Positions 1 to 12,264 of a stretch of 64,000 nucleotides of DNA are shown piece after piece. A program made the position numbers and the translations under genes. Within the stretch, counting starts at the first letter, position 1, and the number at the start of each line of letters is the position of its first letter. The stretch covers positions 1,550,001-1,614,000 of the forward strand of contig NZ_FNKO01000001.1 of the NCBI RefSeq assembly GCF_900100925.1, written 5' to 3'. The notes beneath the pieces are model-generated. The model ran no database searches. It was not told where the DNA came from and saw nothing but the letters and a program-made list of their open reading frames with translations. The DNA comes from Actinopolyspora saharensis. Lineage in GTDB: Bacteria > Actinomycetota > Actinomycetes > Mycobacteriales > Pseudonocardiaceae.

Positions 1-1
1 A

Positions 2-853
2 CTGGCCCCGAACGGGGCGGTCACCGCACTCGACCTCGACGATCCGTGGCAACCACGGATACTGAACACGCGGTCCAGCGAGGGAGCGAGCCCCACCCAC
101 CTGAGCGTCCACCCGACGGGGCGTTTCCTGCTGACCGCCAACTACACCGACGGAACGGTCGTGGTCCACCGCCTGAACGACGACGGGGGCGTCGGCGAGC
201 CCACCGATCTGGTCGAGCACTCCTCAGGTCACCGCGCGCCCAAAGCGCACCAGGTACTGCCCGATCCGACCGGGCGGTGGACCATCAGCGTGGACCTCGG
301 CGCCGATGCCGTGCACACCTACCACCTGGACATGGTGACCGGAAGGCTGCGGCTCAACCAGCGGTTGCCGGTCCGAGCCGGGAACGGCCCCAGGCATCTG
401 GAATTCCACCCCGCGGGGCGGTACGCCTACCTGGTCAACGAGCTCGCCAGCACCGTGACGGTGTTGGAATGGCACGCCACCGCCGGAGAGTTCACCGTTC
501 TCTCCACGCTCGGGACCCGACCGCCGAGCGCCCGCGGTGAGAACGTTCCCGCCGAGATCGTGGTCGACCGCGCGGGCCGGTTCTGCTATTTGACCAACCG
601 CGGGGACGACACCGTGGCCGTGTTCACCATCGAAGCGCGCGGCGCGCGACTCCGGTTGAGCGAAACCGTCCCCACCGGCGGCGCCTGGCCACGTCACTGC
701 ACGCTGGACCGGAGTCAGCGCTGGTTGTACGTGGCCAACCAGAACTCCGGGACCGTCACCCGACTGCCACGCCACCCGGGCATGGGGCGGGTGGGGCCCG
801 TCGCCGGCAGCGTCGCGGCCCCAGGAGCGGTCATGTTGGCCCTCCGGAACTGA
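2..853 (+). CDS. Lactonase family protein (6-phosphogluconolactonase-like beta-propeller), 5'-truncated
   Basis: The frame is open from base 2, so the start lies outside the window and only about 283 C-terminal residues are present. Propeller blades repeat the pattern of a strand ending in HPTGRFL, FHPAGRYAYLVNE, VDRAGRFCYLTNRG and LDRSQRWLYVANQN, typical of the seven-bladed lactonase (YbhE/Pgl-like) family. The family hydrolyses 6-phosphogluconolactone or other sugar lactones in the cytosol. The substrate of this member cannot be told from sequence. The gene ends 15 nt before the convergent J-domain gene. Confidence 0.85.
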   Translation: MAPNGAVTALDLDDPWQPRILNTRSSEGASPTHLSVHPTGRFLLTANYTDGTVVVHRLNDDGGVGEPTDLVEHSSGHRAPKAHQVLPDPTGRWTISVDLGADAVHTYHLDMVTGRLRLNQRLPVRAGNGPRHLEFHPAGRYAYLVNELASTVTVLEWHATAGEFTVLSTLGTRPPSARGENVPAEIVVDRAGRFCYLTNRGDDTVAVFTIEARGARLRLSETVPTGGAWPRHCTLDRSQRWLYVANQNSGTVTRLPRHPGMGRVGPVAGSVAAPGAVMLALRN

Positions 854-868
854 GCGCGACGGGGTCCG

Positions 869-1987
869 TCAGGGAACCACCCGGGCCAGCACTTGGCGAA
901 AGGCGTCCCGATGCACCCTGGCCGGGTCCGCGGCCAGGTATCGTCCGATCTCGTCCACGAACCCGGCCGGAGTCATCGGAGGCGCGGGGACGGTACCGGG
1001 GGACTCGCTCGCGGTGATCTCACCCGCGCGACTCGGGTACAGCACCAGCGCTCCCACCACCTCGACGTCGCGCAACAGTTCCCGGTAGGCCGCGATGCTC
1101 TCGGCCAGGTTGGTGCTCCCGCCCCGGAAAACGCTCCCGTTCCGACGCAGCGTGCCGTCCGCGTCGGCGGTGTAGTGCCCCGGCAACCACATCTTGGACT
1201 CGATGAGCACCAGTCTCCTGCCGCAGAGCACCGCGTGATCGACGTCGGCGAACACCGAGTCGGGCCAGGAGAGGCCGTGAAATATCCGCACCCCGGGAAG
1301 ACGGGTCAGATAGGTGGACAGCAGTTCGGCGGTCAGCCGTTCGCCGTGTTCGCCCCTGACCCCGGCCGGTTCCCCGAAGACGGCGCAACGGCCGAACTCG
1401 GTGATGAACGCCCGGTCCTCGGAAGCAGCGGGCAAGTACTCCGGCGCGTAGCGATAGGCGCCGGCCACGGCTATCGCGGGCATCAGCCACAGCACCAGCA
1501 GCAGCGGCCACGCCTCGCTGACCAGGACCACCGGCAACAGCAGCGCCCATCCCCCGACGGCTGCCGCCATGGCACCACCGCGGTAGGGGGCCCGTGGGAT
1601 GTAGCGGACCGGTTGCCTCGGGTTGACGGCGTGCCACCACGGCAGCCGGTCCACGTCGAGTTCCGGCTTCGGCGGCACGAAGTTCGGGTCGGCCCCGAAG
1701 TCCCTTCTGGTTCTTCGCGTGCGGGGACGTCTCCGGCGTCGCGCGGCCGTGGCCCCTGCCGGGGTTCCCCCGTCCGTTCCGCTGCCGAGGTCACCCCGGT
1801 CGTAAGCGGCTCGGCGAACCGGATCGCTGAGGGTCTCGTAGGCTTCCTGCAGATTCCGGAAGGTTCCGGCCGTTCCTCCGGCATCGGGATGCATCACGCG
1901 CGCCAGGGAGCGGTAAGCGGACTTGATCTCCGCGGACGACGCGTCCCGGGCCACCCCGAGCAGCTCGTAGTAATCGTCCCCGTTCAC
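869..1987 (-). CDS. J-domain protein fused to a NERD-type nuclease-related domain
   Basis: About 372 aa from a GTG start at 1987, chosen because AAGGTGG sits just upstream and the J-domain begins immediately ([19 protein letters not shown]). Residues roughly 3-65 form a DnaJ J-domain with the HPD tripeptide (RVMHPDAGG). A basic Arg-rich linker follows, then two hydrophobic segments (around [16 protein letters not shown] and [16 protein letters not shown]), then a C-terminal domain with FADVDHAVL and LVLIESKMW. That Asp...Glu-x-Lys arrangement is the PD-(D/E)xK pattern of NERD nuclease-related domains. There is no Gly/Phe or zinc-finger region, so it is not a canonical DnaJ. Function is unknown; a membrane-tethered Hsp70 co-chaperone with a nucleic-acid domain is inference. 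Confidence 0.85.
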   Translation of the reverse strand: MNGDDYYELLGVARDASSAEIKSAYRSLARVMHPDAGGTAGTFRNLQEAYETLSDPVRRAAYDRGDLGSGTDGGTPAGATAARRRRRPRTRRTRRDFGADPNFVPPKPELDVDRLPWWHAVNPRQPVRYIPRAPYRGGAMAAAVGGWALLLPVVLVSEAWPLLLVLWLMPAIAVAGAYRYAPEYLPAASEDRAFITEFGRCAVFGEPAGVRGEHGERLTAELLSTYLTRLPGVRIFHGLSWPDSVFADVDHAVLCGRRLVLIESKMWLPGHYTADADGTLRRNGSVFRGGSTNLAESIAAYRELLRDVEVVGALVLYPSRAGEITASESPGTVPAPPMTPAGFVDEIGRYLAADPARVHRDAFRQVLARVVP

Positions 1988-2213
1988 GCTCTGCGACCAC
2001 CTTCCGTTTCGACACTGTGACGATACGGAAGCGTAGGACTCGACTCCCAGCGGGCTTCCGGACGGAGAACGGGTGCCAACCGTCCGGAACGCGCGATCTG
2101 TCGGGTGTGGCCGCAGTGCATATGTCCGGAGAATATCGCGAAACCCCGGAATGATCATCCACATGGGACACAAGTGCGGATTCTTTCCGGTCGTCGTGCC
2201 ACGCACCGGAAAC

Positions 2214-2262
2214 GGTGCTCTCCGCGGCGTTCCCGCCCCGGGCGGAGCTCACGGAGAGCACC
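2214..2262 (-). terminator. Hairpin downstream of uvrA
   Basis: Perfect 11-bp arms GGTGCTCTCCG (2214-2224) and CGGAGAGCACC (2252-2262), with a second small GC hairpin inside the loop. It begins 22 nt after the uvrA stop. There is no T-run, which is common in high-GC actinobacteria. Confidence 0.6.
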
Positions 2263-2284
2263 GGCAGCGCTGCCCGGGGACGAG

Positions 2285-5149
<2,865 letters not shown>

Positions 5150-5572
5150 TCGGTGATCCCTTCGCAAAGTGCGTGGTCAATGCGGATGCACGGGTGGCGT
5201 CGGTCCGCCGCACGCCACCGCGCACCACTACCCGCCCGCGCGCTTGCGCTGCCCGATCGGTCATCGATCCGCGGGCACGGGGTGTGGTGCTCCCATGCTA
5301 TTGCAGAGGCCCGACAGAGCTGTTCGGCGCGGCTGTTTCGACGCGGGAACCGACCCGGGCCCTGCCGGGGAACGCTTTTCACGACGGCGAAATTCCACCG
5401 GACGCGGAGGAGCACCGCTTCCCCCTTCCGGAAAAGCTCGACCAGCGGTGGACGAGAAGCACTACCGCGCGCCCCGGAACCACGCTTACCCTCGACCGCA
5501 CCGGATGAACACCCCTTCGGTGACAGTCCCCACGGGGCCCGAGGGAAACGCGGCACTTCCGGAAGGAGGCTC
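5150..5572. other. Divergent intergenic region, uvrA / MDMPI gene
   Basis: 423 nt between divergent genes; it must hold both promoters. No SOS box, repeat or convincing small gene was found. The overlapping open frames here lack ribosome binding sites and domain-like sequence. Confidence 0.5.
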
Positions 5573-6343
5573 ATGGCCGAGCTCGAGTCCAGCGCTGGTC
5601 GTCCACGCGAACGCACCACGACCGCACATCCCAGAACCCACGACCTCCTCGCCGCCGTGCAGGGCGCCACGAACACGCTGCTCGAAACCGTGGGGGCGAT
5701 GGACGAGGTCTCGGTACACGCCCCCAGTTCGCTGCCCGGGTGGAGCCGGGCGCACGTGATCTCGCACCTGGCGCGCAACGCGGACGGGTGCGTGAACCTG
5801 CTCACCTGGGCTCGTACCGGTGTGGAACACCCCATGTACCCGAGCGCGGCGGACCGGGACGCCGACATCGCGGAGGGAAGCCACCGCAATCACCGCCTGC
5901 TGTTCGAGGACCTGGCCGCCTCGTCCGACCGCTTCTTCGAAGCCGCCCGCACCCTGCCGCAGGAGGCCTGGAACTCCCTGGTCGCCAGCGTCCCCGGCAA
6001 CCCCGTTCCGGCGCACGAGGTGCTGCGCAAGCGGCTGCTCGAGGTCAGGGTCCACATGATCGACCTCGATCACGGCTTCGGGTTCGAGGACATGCCACGG
6101 GGTGACCTCGAAAGGCTGCTCAACGACGCGGTCCGCCAGCTCGGGGGCAGGACGGACGTTCCACCGCTGTCGGTGACCATCGACTTCGACGACGGCAACA
6201 GCACCGTGTGGGAGATCGGGGCACCGCATTCCCAGCAGTACCGGGTTCGAGGCAGGGCCGGGACGGTCCTGGGCTGGCTGCTGGGACGCACCGCCCCGGG
6301 GACGCTCGGCGACTCCGCCCCGGAGCTCCCCCCGTGGCTGTGA
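5573..6343 (+). CDS. Maleylpyruvate isomerase family mycothiol-dependent enzyme
   Basis: 256 aa. The ATG at 5573 is preceded by GGAAGGAGG, which decides the start. The N-terminal part is a DinB-like four-helix MDMPI domain with the metal-binding pattern around LPGWSRAHVISHLARNAD and a later His in VRVHMIDLDHGFGF. The C-terminal part (from about residue 180) is the SCP2-like MDMPI C-domain. Family members use mycothiol as cofactor, the best known isomerising maleylpyruvate to fumarylpyruvate. No gentisate-pathway genes are nearby, so the substrate is unassigned. The MBL-fold gene follows after 34 nt and may be co-transcribed. Confidence 0.88.
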   Translation: MAELESSAGRPRERTTTAHPRTHDLLAAVQGATNTLLETVGAMDEVSVHAPSSLPGWSRAHVISHLARNADGCVNLLTWARTGVEHPMYPSAADRDADIAEGSHRNHRLLFEDLAASSDRFFEAARTLPQEAWNSLVASVPGNPVPAHEVLRKRLLEVRVHMIDLDHGFGFEDMPRGDLERLLNDAVRQLGGRTDVPPLSVTIDFDDGNSTVWEIGAPHSQQYRVRGRAGTVLGWLLGRTAPGTLGDSAPELPPWL

Positions 6344-6377
6344 GCGTCCGGGAACCGATCCGGTTAGGCTCGGTCGC

Positions 6378-7055
6378 GTGGAGATCCAGGAACACTACAC
6401 CGGACACGTACAACCGGGCGGGGCCGCGGTGCGGCGCAGGCTCGACGCGCTGACCATCACCAAGATTTCCGTCGGCCCGATGGACAACAACGTGTATCTG
6501 CTCACCTGCAGCAACACCGGGGATGCGCTGCTGATCGACGCGGCCAACGACCCCGAACGCCTGGCGGACCTGCTCGGCCACGACGAGGACCGGCCACGCC
6601 TGCGCACCATCGTGACCACGCACCAGCATCCGGATCACTGGCAGGCCCTCGGATCCGTCGCGGGGCAAACCGGTTCCTACACCGTCGCCCACCCGCAAGA
6701 TGCCCACCCCCTGCCGGTGCCTCCGGACCGGGAGGTCGAGCACGGCGAGACCGTCCAGGTGGGCGACTCGGCGCTGGAGGTCATCCACCTGCGCGGGCAC
6801 ACGCCCGGCTCCATCGCCCTGCTCTACCGGGATCCGAACGGCCGTCCCCACCTGTTCACCGGGGACTCGCTGTTCCCCGGCGGAGTCGGCAAGACCAACT
6901 CCGCGGAGGACTTCCGCGCGCTGCTCGACGACGTCGAGAACCGCGTGTTCGCGGTGCTGCCCGACGAGACGTGGTTCTACCCCGGCCACGGTGACGACTC
7001 GACGCTGGGTGCCGAGCGGCCCAAGCTACCCGAGTGGCGCGAGCGGGGCTGGTGA
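6378..7055 (+). CDS. MBL-fold metallo-hydrolase (glyoxalase II-like)
   Basis: 225 aa from a GTG start. The di-zinc motif HQHPDH (TTHQHPDHWQ) is followed by further ligands in HLRGHTPGS, FTGDSLFPGG and YPGHGDDST, in the order typical of the hydroxyacylglutathione hydrolase branch. In a mycothiol-using actinobacterium such enzymes may act on mycothiol thioesters. Its position 34 nt behind an MDMPI-family gene supports a shared thiol-related role, but that is inference. Confidence 0.9.
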   Translation: MEIQEHYTGHVQPGGAAVRRRLDALTITKISVGPMDNNVYLLTCSNTGDALLIDAANDPERLADLLGHDEDRPRLRTIVTTHQHPDHWQALGSVAGQTGSYTVAHPQDAHPLPVPPDREVEHGETVQVGDSALEVIHLRGHTPGSIALLYRDPNGRPHLFTGDSLFPGGVGKTNSAEDFRALLDDVENRVFAVLPDETWFYPGHGDDSTLGAERPKLPEWRERGW

Positions 7056-7114
7056 CCTCCTCCGCACGGCTCGGCCGCACCGCGAAACGCCGCGAGAACC
7101 TTCCTCCGAGGTTT

Positions 7115-7148
7115 CGGTTCCCGGATCGCCGGGCGTTTCCGGGAACCG
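7115..7148. terminator. Hairpin between convergent genes
   Basis: Arms CGGTTCCCGGA (7115-7125) and TCCGGGAACCG (7138-7148) pair perfectly over 11 bp with a 12-nt loop, 60 nt after the MBL hydrolase stop. It lies between convergent genes. Confidence 0.5.
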
Positions 7149-7541
7149 GTCGGTGACCGATCGAATCCCCCAGCCGACGAGCTCGTCGCAGTGTTGTCCG
7201 GAATTCTGCCACGGGCTCGTCGGCGCCCGACAGAACGCAAATTCCGCGTGACTGCTCTCGCGGTAGACGAAACCTGTTCGCACAGGTGGACGAACAACCG
7301 GTCATTTTTCCTAAATCTGCTCGAGGAAAACGCGGACCGGCTCCCCAGGCGAAAAGCGGTTCCCACGGCGCGCCGCCGAAAAGAAGCGACGTCACCGGAC
7401 GGAGTGCCAGAATGAACCGGTGATTCCGGTGCTCCCCGTACTGCTCGGATCGCTGCCCACTCGGATCGCTGCCCGCGACAACGCGGTTCACGCCCCCTCG
7501 GGCGAGGCCCGTCCGCCGGACGGCAGCGTTCGCCAGACCGC
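7149..7541. other. Intergenic region between convergent genes
   Basis: About 390 nt with somewhat lower GC than its neighbours. No coding region, repeat or RNA gene was recognised. Confidence 0.4.
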
Positions 7542-8342
7542 TCACCCACCTCGTTCGGCGACGACGATCGCCCGGCGGCACTCCTTGGCCAACCGATGTC
7601 TGCGTCGGATCCGTTCCAACAGCCCCAGGGGAGCGAGATGCCGCCCCGGGACGCCGCCCTCGCGGTGCTCGATCAGCAGTTCGTCCCCGGAGAACCACCC
7701 GAAAGCCCGCCAGCTCTCCCACCGCTCGAAATCGGAGGCCGTGTAGTCGTGCGCGAACAACACCCCCGACCCCGCGCGAAGTGGTTCGCTCTCCGCCGGA
7801 GTCGAACACTTCACCCGATCCGCGGAAAGACCGTCGATCGAGACGGTGGTTACCTCCGGTCGCGCGGAGTCGCCACCAACCGCCAGCACGTGTCTGGCCG
7901 GATCGACGCGCGCGACGAGCTTCCTCACGCGCTCGGGGGAAGGCATCTCCACGATCAACCGCGGCGTCCACCACCAGTTCTCCCGCCGTGAGATCACGCT
8001 GTCCGCCAGCAACCTCGAGGGCGGGTACTTGAACAGTTCCTGCTCGAGCAGCCCGTGGAGAAAGCTCTCCCCGGCGAGGTCCTCCCGCACCCGGACCGGG
8101 CCGTGGGCCACGATCCCGTCGGCCCCCTCCCCGAGAGAACGCCCGTCCGTCACGGAGAACCCGACCTCCTCCGCGCGGGAGAGCTCGCGGACCAGGGCCA
8201 GCCAGGAGTACGGCAGCGCCACGCAGGGGGTGTCCCCATCCGACAGCGGAGTAGCGGCGATCACTCGGGGGCGTCCTGTTCCGTCCACCCAGCACAGCTC
8301 GGCGGTCAGCGCCTCCCGCCACGTGGACCGAAAACAGCGCAC
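7542..8342 (-). CDS. Hypothetical protein, possible flavin-binding split-barrel
   Basis: 266 aa from a GTG at 8342 with GGAAGGAAG upstream. The N-terminal part (ELCWVDGTGRPRVIAATPL ... VALPYSWLALVREL ... GPVRVREDL) resembles the pattern of the pyridoxamine-phosphate-oxidase-like split barrel. This is followed by a Trp-rich stretch (RRENWWWTPRLIVEM) and a C-terminal part (DYTASDFERWESWRAFGWF) not recognised. No catalytic motif can be named. Codon use and the ribosome site support a real gene; the family call is tentative. Confidence 0.65.
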   Translation of the reverse strand: MRCFRSTWREALTAELCWVDGTGRPRVIAATPLSDGDTPCVALPYSWLALVRELSRAEEVGFSVTDGRSLGEGADGIVAHGPVRVREDLAGESFLHGLLEQELFKYPPSRLLADSVISRRENWWWTPRLIVEMPSPERVRKLVARVDPARHVLAVGGDSARPEVTTVSIDGLSADRVKCSTPAESEPLRAGSGVLFAHDYTASDFERWESWRAFGWFSGDELLIEHREGGVPGRHLAPLGLLERIRRRHRLAKECRRAIVVAERGG

Positions 8343-8447
8343 CCGTCACTTCCTTCCACTCTGGTGTGTCCCCCGAATGGGAGATACTCTCCGCCGGTGG
8401 CTTATACCACGTTGTCAGACATCACGGCCATGCCAGAGGAGTGAGAC

Positions 8448-10166
8448 ATGCCCGCGATCGTCCCCGCTCTGGTGGTCCTGGGGATCTTTGCCCTGGGGTA
8501 CCGCTACTACTCGGCCTATCTGGCACGCCGCGTGTACGCCCTGGATCCCGAGTTCCTGACCCCCGCCCACCAACAGCACGACGGCGTCGACTTCGTACCG
8601 ACCAACAAACACGTACTGTTCGGACACCACTTCACCTCGGTCGCGGGAGCTGCCCCGATCGTCGGACCGGCGATCGCGGTCTTCTGGGGCTGGGGACCGG
8701 CACTGCTGTGGATCACCGTGGGCACGGTGTTCGCCGCCGGGGTGCACGACTTCGGCTCACTGGTGATCTCGGTGCGTCACCGGGCACAGAGCATCGGGGC
8801 CGTAGCCAGGGAAGTGATCAACAAAAGAGCGCGAACCCTCTTCCTGCTGATCATATTTTTCCTGCTCACGCTGGTCAACGCCGTGTTCGCCGTCGTGATA
8901 GCCAACCTGTTCGTGGCGAACCCGGCCGCGGTTCTTCCGGTGCTGCTGCAAATACCGCTGGCCATCGGAATCGGGCAGTACGTCTACCGCACTCGCTCCT
9001 CGGCCTTCGTGCCCTCGATCGTCGGTGTGGTCGTGCTCTACCTGACCATCCTGCTCGGAACCCAGTTCCCCGTCTCGGTGGAACCGCTCGCCGGAGCACT
9101 GGGAATCGAGCCGCGAACGCTCTGGGTAGTCCTGCTGTTCGCCTACACTTTCGTGGCCTCCCGGCTCCCCGTCTGGGTGCTGCTGCAGCCGAGGGACTAC
9201 ATCAACTCCCACCAGCTGTTCGTCGGCCTCGGCGTCATCCTACTCGGCATCATCGTCGGTCTCGACCGGATAGCCGCTCCGGTGGTCAACGACGTCCCGA
9301 GCGACGCGCCGAGCTGGTTCCCCTTCCTGTTCGTGACCATCGCCTGCGGCGCGGTGTCCGGCTTCCACAGCCTGGTCTGCTCCGGCACCTCGTCGAAGCA
9401 GTTGCACCGGGAGACCGACGCCCGCTACGTCGGATACATGGGAGCCGTCAGCGAAGGGGCGCTGGCGCTCGCGGCCGTGCTGGCCGTGACGGCCGGAGCC
9501 GTCGGTTCCCGCGCGGAGTGGAACGATCTCTACTCGAGTTTCGCGCTCGCCTCCGACGGAGCCACGCAGAACTTCGTGGAGGGCGTGGCCGGATTCGCGA
9601 ACAACCTCGGTCTGCCCGTCGGCATCGGCGTCGTCTTCGCCACCATAGTGGTGATCAGCTTCGCCGCGACCACGATGGACACCGGTGTGCGGTTGCAGCG
9701 CTACGTGGTGCAGGAGATCGGGGAGATCACAAGGGTGTCCGCGCTGTCCAGGAACATGACGGTGGCCACGACCGCGGCCGTGGTCGTTCCGATGGCGATG
9801 GCGCTGCTTCCCGGCGGCGGGGAGAAGGGCTACACGTTCGGCGTGCTCTGGCAGCTCTTCGGCACCACGAATCAGCTCACCGCCGGCCTGGCGCTGGCGG
9901 TGGTGGCCGTCTGGGTGACCAAGAACAACCGCAATCCCCTGGTCGTGTTGTTGCCGCTGGTGCTCCTGCTGGTGATGACGACCTGGGCACTGACGCTGAA
10001 CCTGCTGGAATTCCTCCAGCAGGGCCAGTGGGTGCTCGCTCCGCTGGACCTGATCATCTTCCTGCTCGCCGTGTGGTTGATCGTCGAAGCGATCGTGGCG
10101 CTGCGGCGCGCGGCACGGAGCCGCTCGGACCGAGAAGACGTCGCCACGCACTCCGTGGAGGCCTGA
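8448..10166 (+). CDS. cstA: Carbon starvation protein CstA family transporter
   Basis: 572 aa with about 15 hydrophobic segments; start ATG with AGAGGAGTGAG upstream. The N-terminal CstA domain has NKHVLFGHHFTSVAGAAPIVGPA, split here as HHFTSVAGAAPIVGPAIAV, and the conserved FHSLVCSGTSSKQL. The C-terminal 5-TM domain follows. Characterised CstA-type proteins take up pyruvate (and were first linked to peptide uptake) at the cell membrane during carbon limitation. It is converging with the universal stress protein gene, and a perfect hairpin lies between the two. Confidence 0.93.
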   Translation: MPAIVPALVVLGIFALGYRYYSAYLARRVYALDPEFLTPAHQQHDGVDFVPTNKHVLFGHHFTSVAGAAPIVGPAIAVFWGWGPALLWITVGTVFAAGVHDFGSLVISVRHRAQSIGAVAREVINKRARTLFLLIIFFLLTLVNAVFAVVIANLFVANPAAVLPVLLQIPLAIGIGQYVYRTRSSAFVPSIVGVVVLYLTILLGTQFPVSVEPLAGALGIEPRTLWVVLLFAYTFVASRLPVWVLLQPRDYINSHQLFVGLGVILLGIIVGLDRIAAPVVNDVPSDAPSWFPFLFVTIACGAVSGFHSLVCSGTSSKQLHRETDARYVGYMGAVSEGALALAAVLAVTAGAVGSRAEWNDLYSSFALASDGATQNFVEGVAGFANNLGLPVGIGVVFATIVVISFAATTMDTGVRLQRYVVQEIGEITRVSALSRNMTVATTAAVVVPMAMALLPGGGEKGYTFGVLWQLFGTTNQLTAGLALAVVAVWVTKNNRNPLVVLLPLVLLLVMTTWALTLNLLEFLQQGQWVLAPLDLIIFLLAVWLIVEAIVALRRAARSRSDREDVATHSVEA

Positions 10167-10202
10167 AGAATCCGCTCGAGACCGCAGCGGGGACCTCCGA
10201 TG

Positions 10203-10249
10203 GGGACCTCCGACGGTATCGGCACGTCGTGCCGCTCCTCGGAGGTCCC
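10203..10249. terminator. Bidirectional hairpin between cstA and USP gene
   Basis: Perfect 11-bp arms GGGACCTCCGA (10203-10213) and TCGGAGGTCCC (10239-10249). A partial direct repeat of the left arm, GGGACCTCCGA-like, sits just before it at about 10190. It lies between convergent genes, so it may serve both. Confidence 0.6.
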
Positions 10250-10251
10250 GT

Positions 10252-11142
10252 TCAGCGGGCCACCAGGACCGGGCAGGGCGAGTGGTGCAGCAGAGTCTGG
10301 CTGGTCGAGCCGAGCAGCAGGCCGGCCAGCCCCCCGCGCCCGCGAGCCCCGACGACCACGAGCCGCGCCCTCCGGGCCTGCTCCAAGAGGCACCGCGCGG
10401 GCTTGCCGTAGGTGACGAGCTCGTGCACCGCGACGTCCGGGTAGTCGGCACGCCAGCCCGCCAGCACCTCGGACAACAGTCGTTCCTCGTCGGCCTGCAC
10501 CGCGGCCCGGGGTTCCTCGGCCTGTTCCCTGGTCCACAGTTGTCCCACCACCAGGTCGTGCCAGGCGTGCACGGCCAGCAACTCAGCCGAACGCGCAGAG
10601 GCCGTCTCGAACGCCCAGCGCAGAGCCCGTTCGCCCGCCCTGGACCCGTCGACGCCCACCACGACCGGACGGTCCGTGGCCTCCTCTCCCTCATCCGGCT
10701 CGCGGATCACCGCCACGGGGGACTGACCGTGCTGGCACAGCGCGATCGCGACCGACCCCAGTATCACTCCGCTGAAGCTGCCCAGTCCTCTGCTGCCGAC
10801 CACCACGAGCCGAGCGGTCGTGGACTCGTCCAACAGCACGGTCCGGGCCGATCCCGTGCGTACGCCCGTTTCGACCACTACCTCGGGAGCTTCCGAAGCG
10901 GCTATCTCCGCCGCGCTGCGCAGCCAGTCCCGCACGAACTCCCGCGCGGTTTCGTTCGCCGACTCCGGCGCGGAGGTTCCCAACGTGTCCGGCACGTAAT
11001 CGGACGCGGAGACGTCGGCGTGCACCACGTGCAGCGGCGCCGACCGCAAGGAGGCCTCGCGCGCCGCCCAGCGCACTGCTTCGAAGGAGGTGGGGGAACC
11101 GTCCAGCCCCACGAGAACCGGTTTCGCGGTGGAGTTGCGCAT
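10252..11142 (-). CDS. Universal stress protein, tandem USP domains
   Basis: 296 aa; ATG at 11142 preceded by GGAG at 7-nt spacing. Two USP domains of about 145 residues. Both carry the ATP-binding pattern G-x2-G-x9-GS (GSRGLGSFSGVILGS and GARGRGGLAGLLLGS), so both halves should bind nucleotide. Tandem USPs of this architecture occur in the mycobacterial DosR regulon (for example Rv2623). Regulation here is unknown; no DosR-like palindrome was seen directly upstream. Confidence 0.93.
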   Translation of the reverse strand: MRNSTAKPVLVGLDGSPTSFEAVRWAAREASLRSAPLHVVHADVSASDYVPDTLGTSAPESANETAREFVRDWLRSAAEIAASEAPEVVVETGVRTGSARTVLLDESTTARLVVVGSRGLGSFSGVILGSVAIALCQHGQSPVAVIREPDEGEEATDRPVVVGVDGSRAGERALRWAFETASARSAELLAVHAWHDLVVGQLWTREQAEEPRAAVQADEERLLSEVLAGWRADYPDVAVHELVTYGKPARCLLEQARRARLVVVGARGRGGLAGLLLGSTSQTLLHHSPCPVLVAR

Positions 11143-11649
11143 CTTCACGCTCCGAAACGCTCGCCGTCGAGCACGCCACGCGCGGGCGCGCACCTGCCCG
11201 CAAGACGGTCATCGGCAGCGCACGACCGTCCGCCGCCACGATGACACCGATGGGGGAACTCCGCAGAGATCATCGGAGACAGCGGTCGCTCGAGGGATTC
11301 GCCCGCTCGCGCGGGTTCCGCGAAATCTGCCCGCCGAGCACGCCGGCGACGCGCCCGTTCACACGATCCACCGATCACACGGATTCGACTCGGGTAAGAT
11401 GTTGTCGCGAACCGAAAATATGCGAGCATCGCACATGTCACACGGATGGACGTTGCGCTGTCGTCGCCCCGCCAGTTAGGAGCGACGCTCGGCAGAGCAC
11501 AATCATGTAAGGACACGCGTCGCTGTCGCCCGTGGGTACCGTGCCGCTCGGCGGGCACGAAAAACCCCGAAACCGAAAACGGGTCCGACGGTTCGGCAGG
11601 GTGTGGCCTTTCGGCGGCCGGCTGAGATGCCGACAAGGGAAGGACCGAG
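11143..11649. other. Divergent intergenic region, USP / ATPase
   Basis: 507 nt holding the promoters of two divergent genes. A TAAGAT hexamer at 11395-11400 could be a -10 element for plus-strand transcription, but no good -35 accompanies it. No small gene supported. Confidence 0.35.
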
Positions 11650-12171
11650 GTGGATACCGAGATCGCGCAGACCGACGACCTCCGGCTCGTCGCGCTGCAG
11701 AGCGCCGTGAACTGCACCGACATGTTCGTCCGCTTCACGCTGAGCGAGTGGTCACTGCGCCCCATGACCGAGGACGCCACGCAGGTCGCCACCCGGCTGG
11801 TGTCCGCTGTGGTCGAGCGCTCCAACACGAACGCCCCCGGCTTCGTCTCCGTGCGCCTGCGTATCCACGGCAACAACCTGGTGATAGAGCTCGAGGACGA
11901 CCAGCCCGTGCTGCCCGCCACCGTCCCGTCGGACCTGGCAGGCGTGCACACCGAAGTGGTCTCCTCCGGGGAACGGCCGCGCATCCTGCGGTGCGAGCTG
12001 GAGCTTCCCCAGGGAATGCGCGCCTCGGACGTCCCCCTCCCCCGCCGCGAACCGAAACGGTCCCAATCCTCCGAGCAGCCCGAGAACCCTTCCGAGGACG
12101 TCGACCCGCAGGTGATGGAGCGGCTGCTTTCGAGCCTGAGCAAACGGAACCCCGCCGGCGGTTCCGAGTAA
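11650..12171 (+). CDS. ATP-binding protein of the anti-sigma (RsbW-like) HATPase type
   Basis: 173 aa from GTG at 11650 with AAGGGAAGG upstream. The first about 115 residues read as a GHKL HATPase fold (VRFTLSEWSLRPMTEDATQVATRLV; LRIHGNNLVIELEDDQP), as in actinobacterial regulatory ATPases paired with anti-sigma-factor antagonists. The C-terminal 50 residues are polar and Pro/Ser-rich. The N and G boxes are not clearly intact, so kinase activity is uncertain. No partner antagonist gene is adjacent. Confidence 0.75.
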   Translation: MDTEIAQTDDLRLVALQSAVNCTDMFVRFTLSEWSLRPMTEDATQVATRLVSAVVERSNTNAPGFVSVRLRIHGNNLVIELEDDQPVLPATVPSDLAGVHTEVVSSGERPRILRCELELPQGMRASDVPLPRREPKRSQSSEQPENPSEDVDPQVMERLLSSLSKRNPAGGSE

Positions 12172-12264
12172 TCCCCGCAGACGCGGGGCAGGCTGACGCG
12201 GAGGACGCGGGAGCGGACTCGGCGATCGCTTCCCGAGCGGGACCGCCCGTACGGTGGAAGATCG

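Noticed and set aside
5150..5572. SOS box upstream of uvrA
   Set aside because: No sequence close to TCGAAC-N4-GTTCGA was found in the upstream region.
11540..11575. Hairpin CGTGCC...GGCACG followed by AAAAA as a terminator
   Set aside because: On the plus strand it is followed by A, not T; on the minus strand the T-run precedes the hairpin, and no gene ends there.
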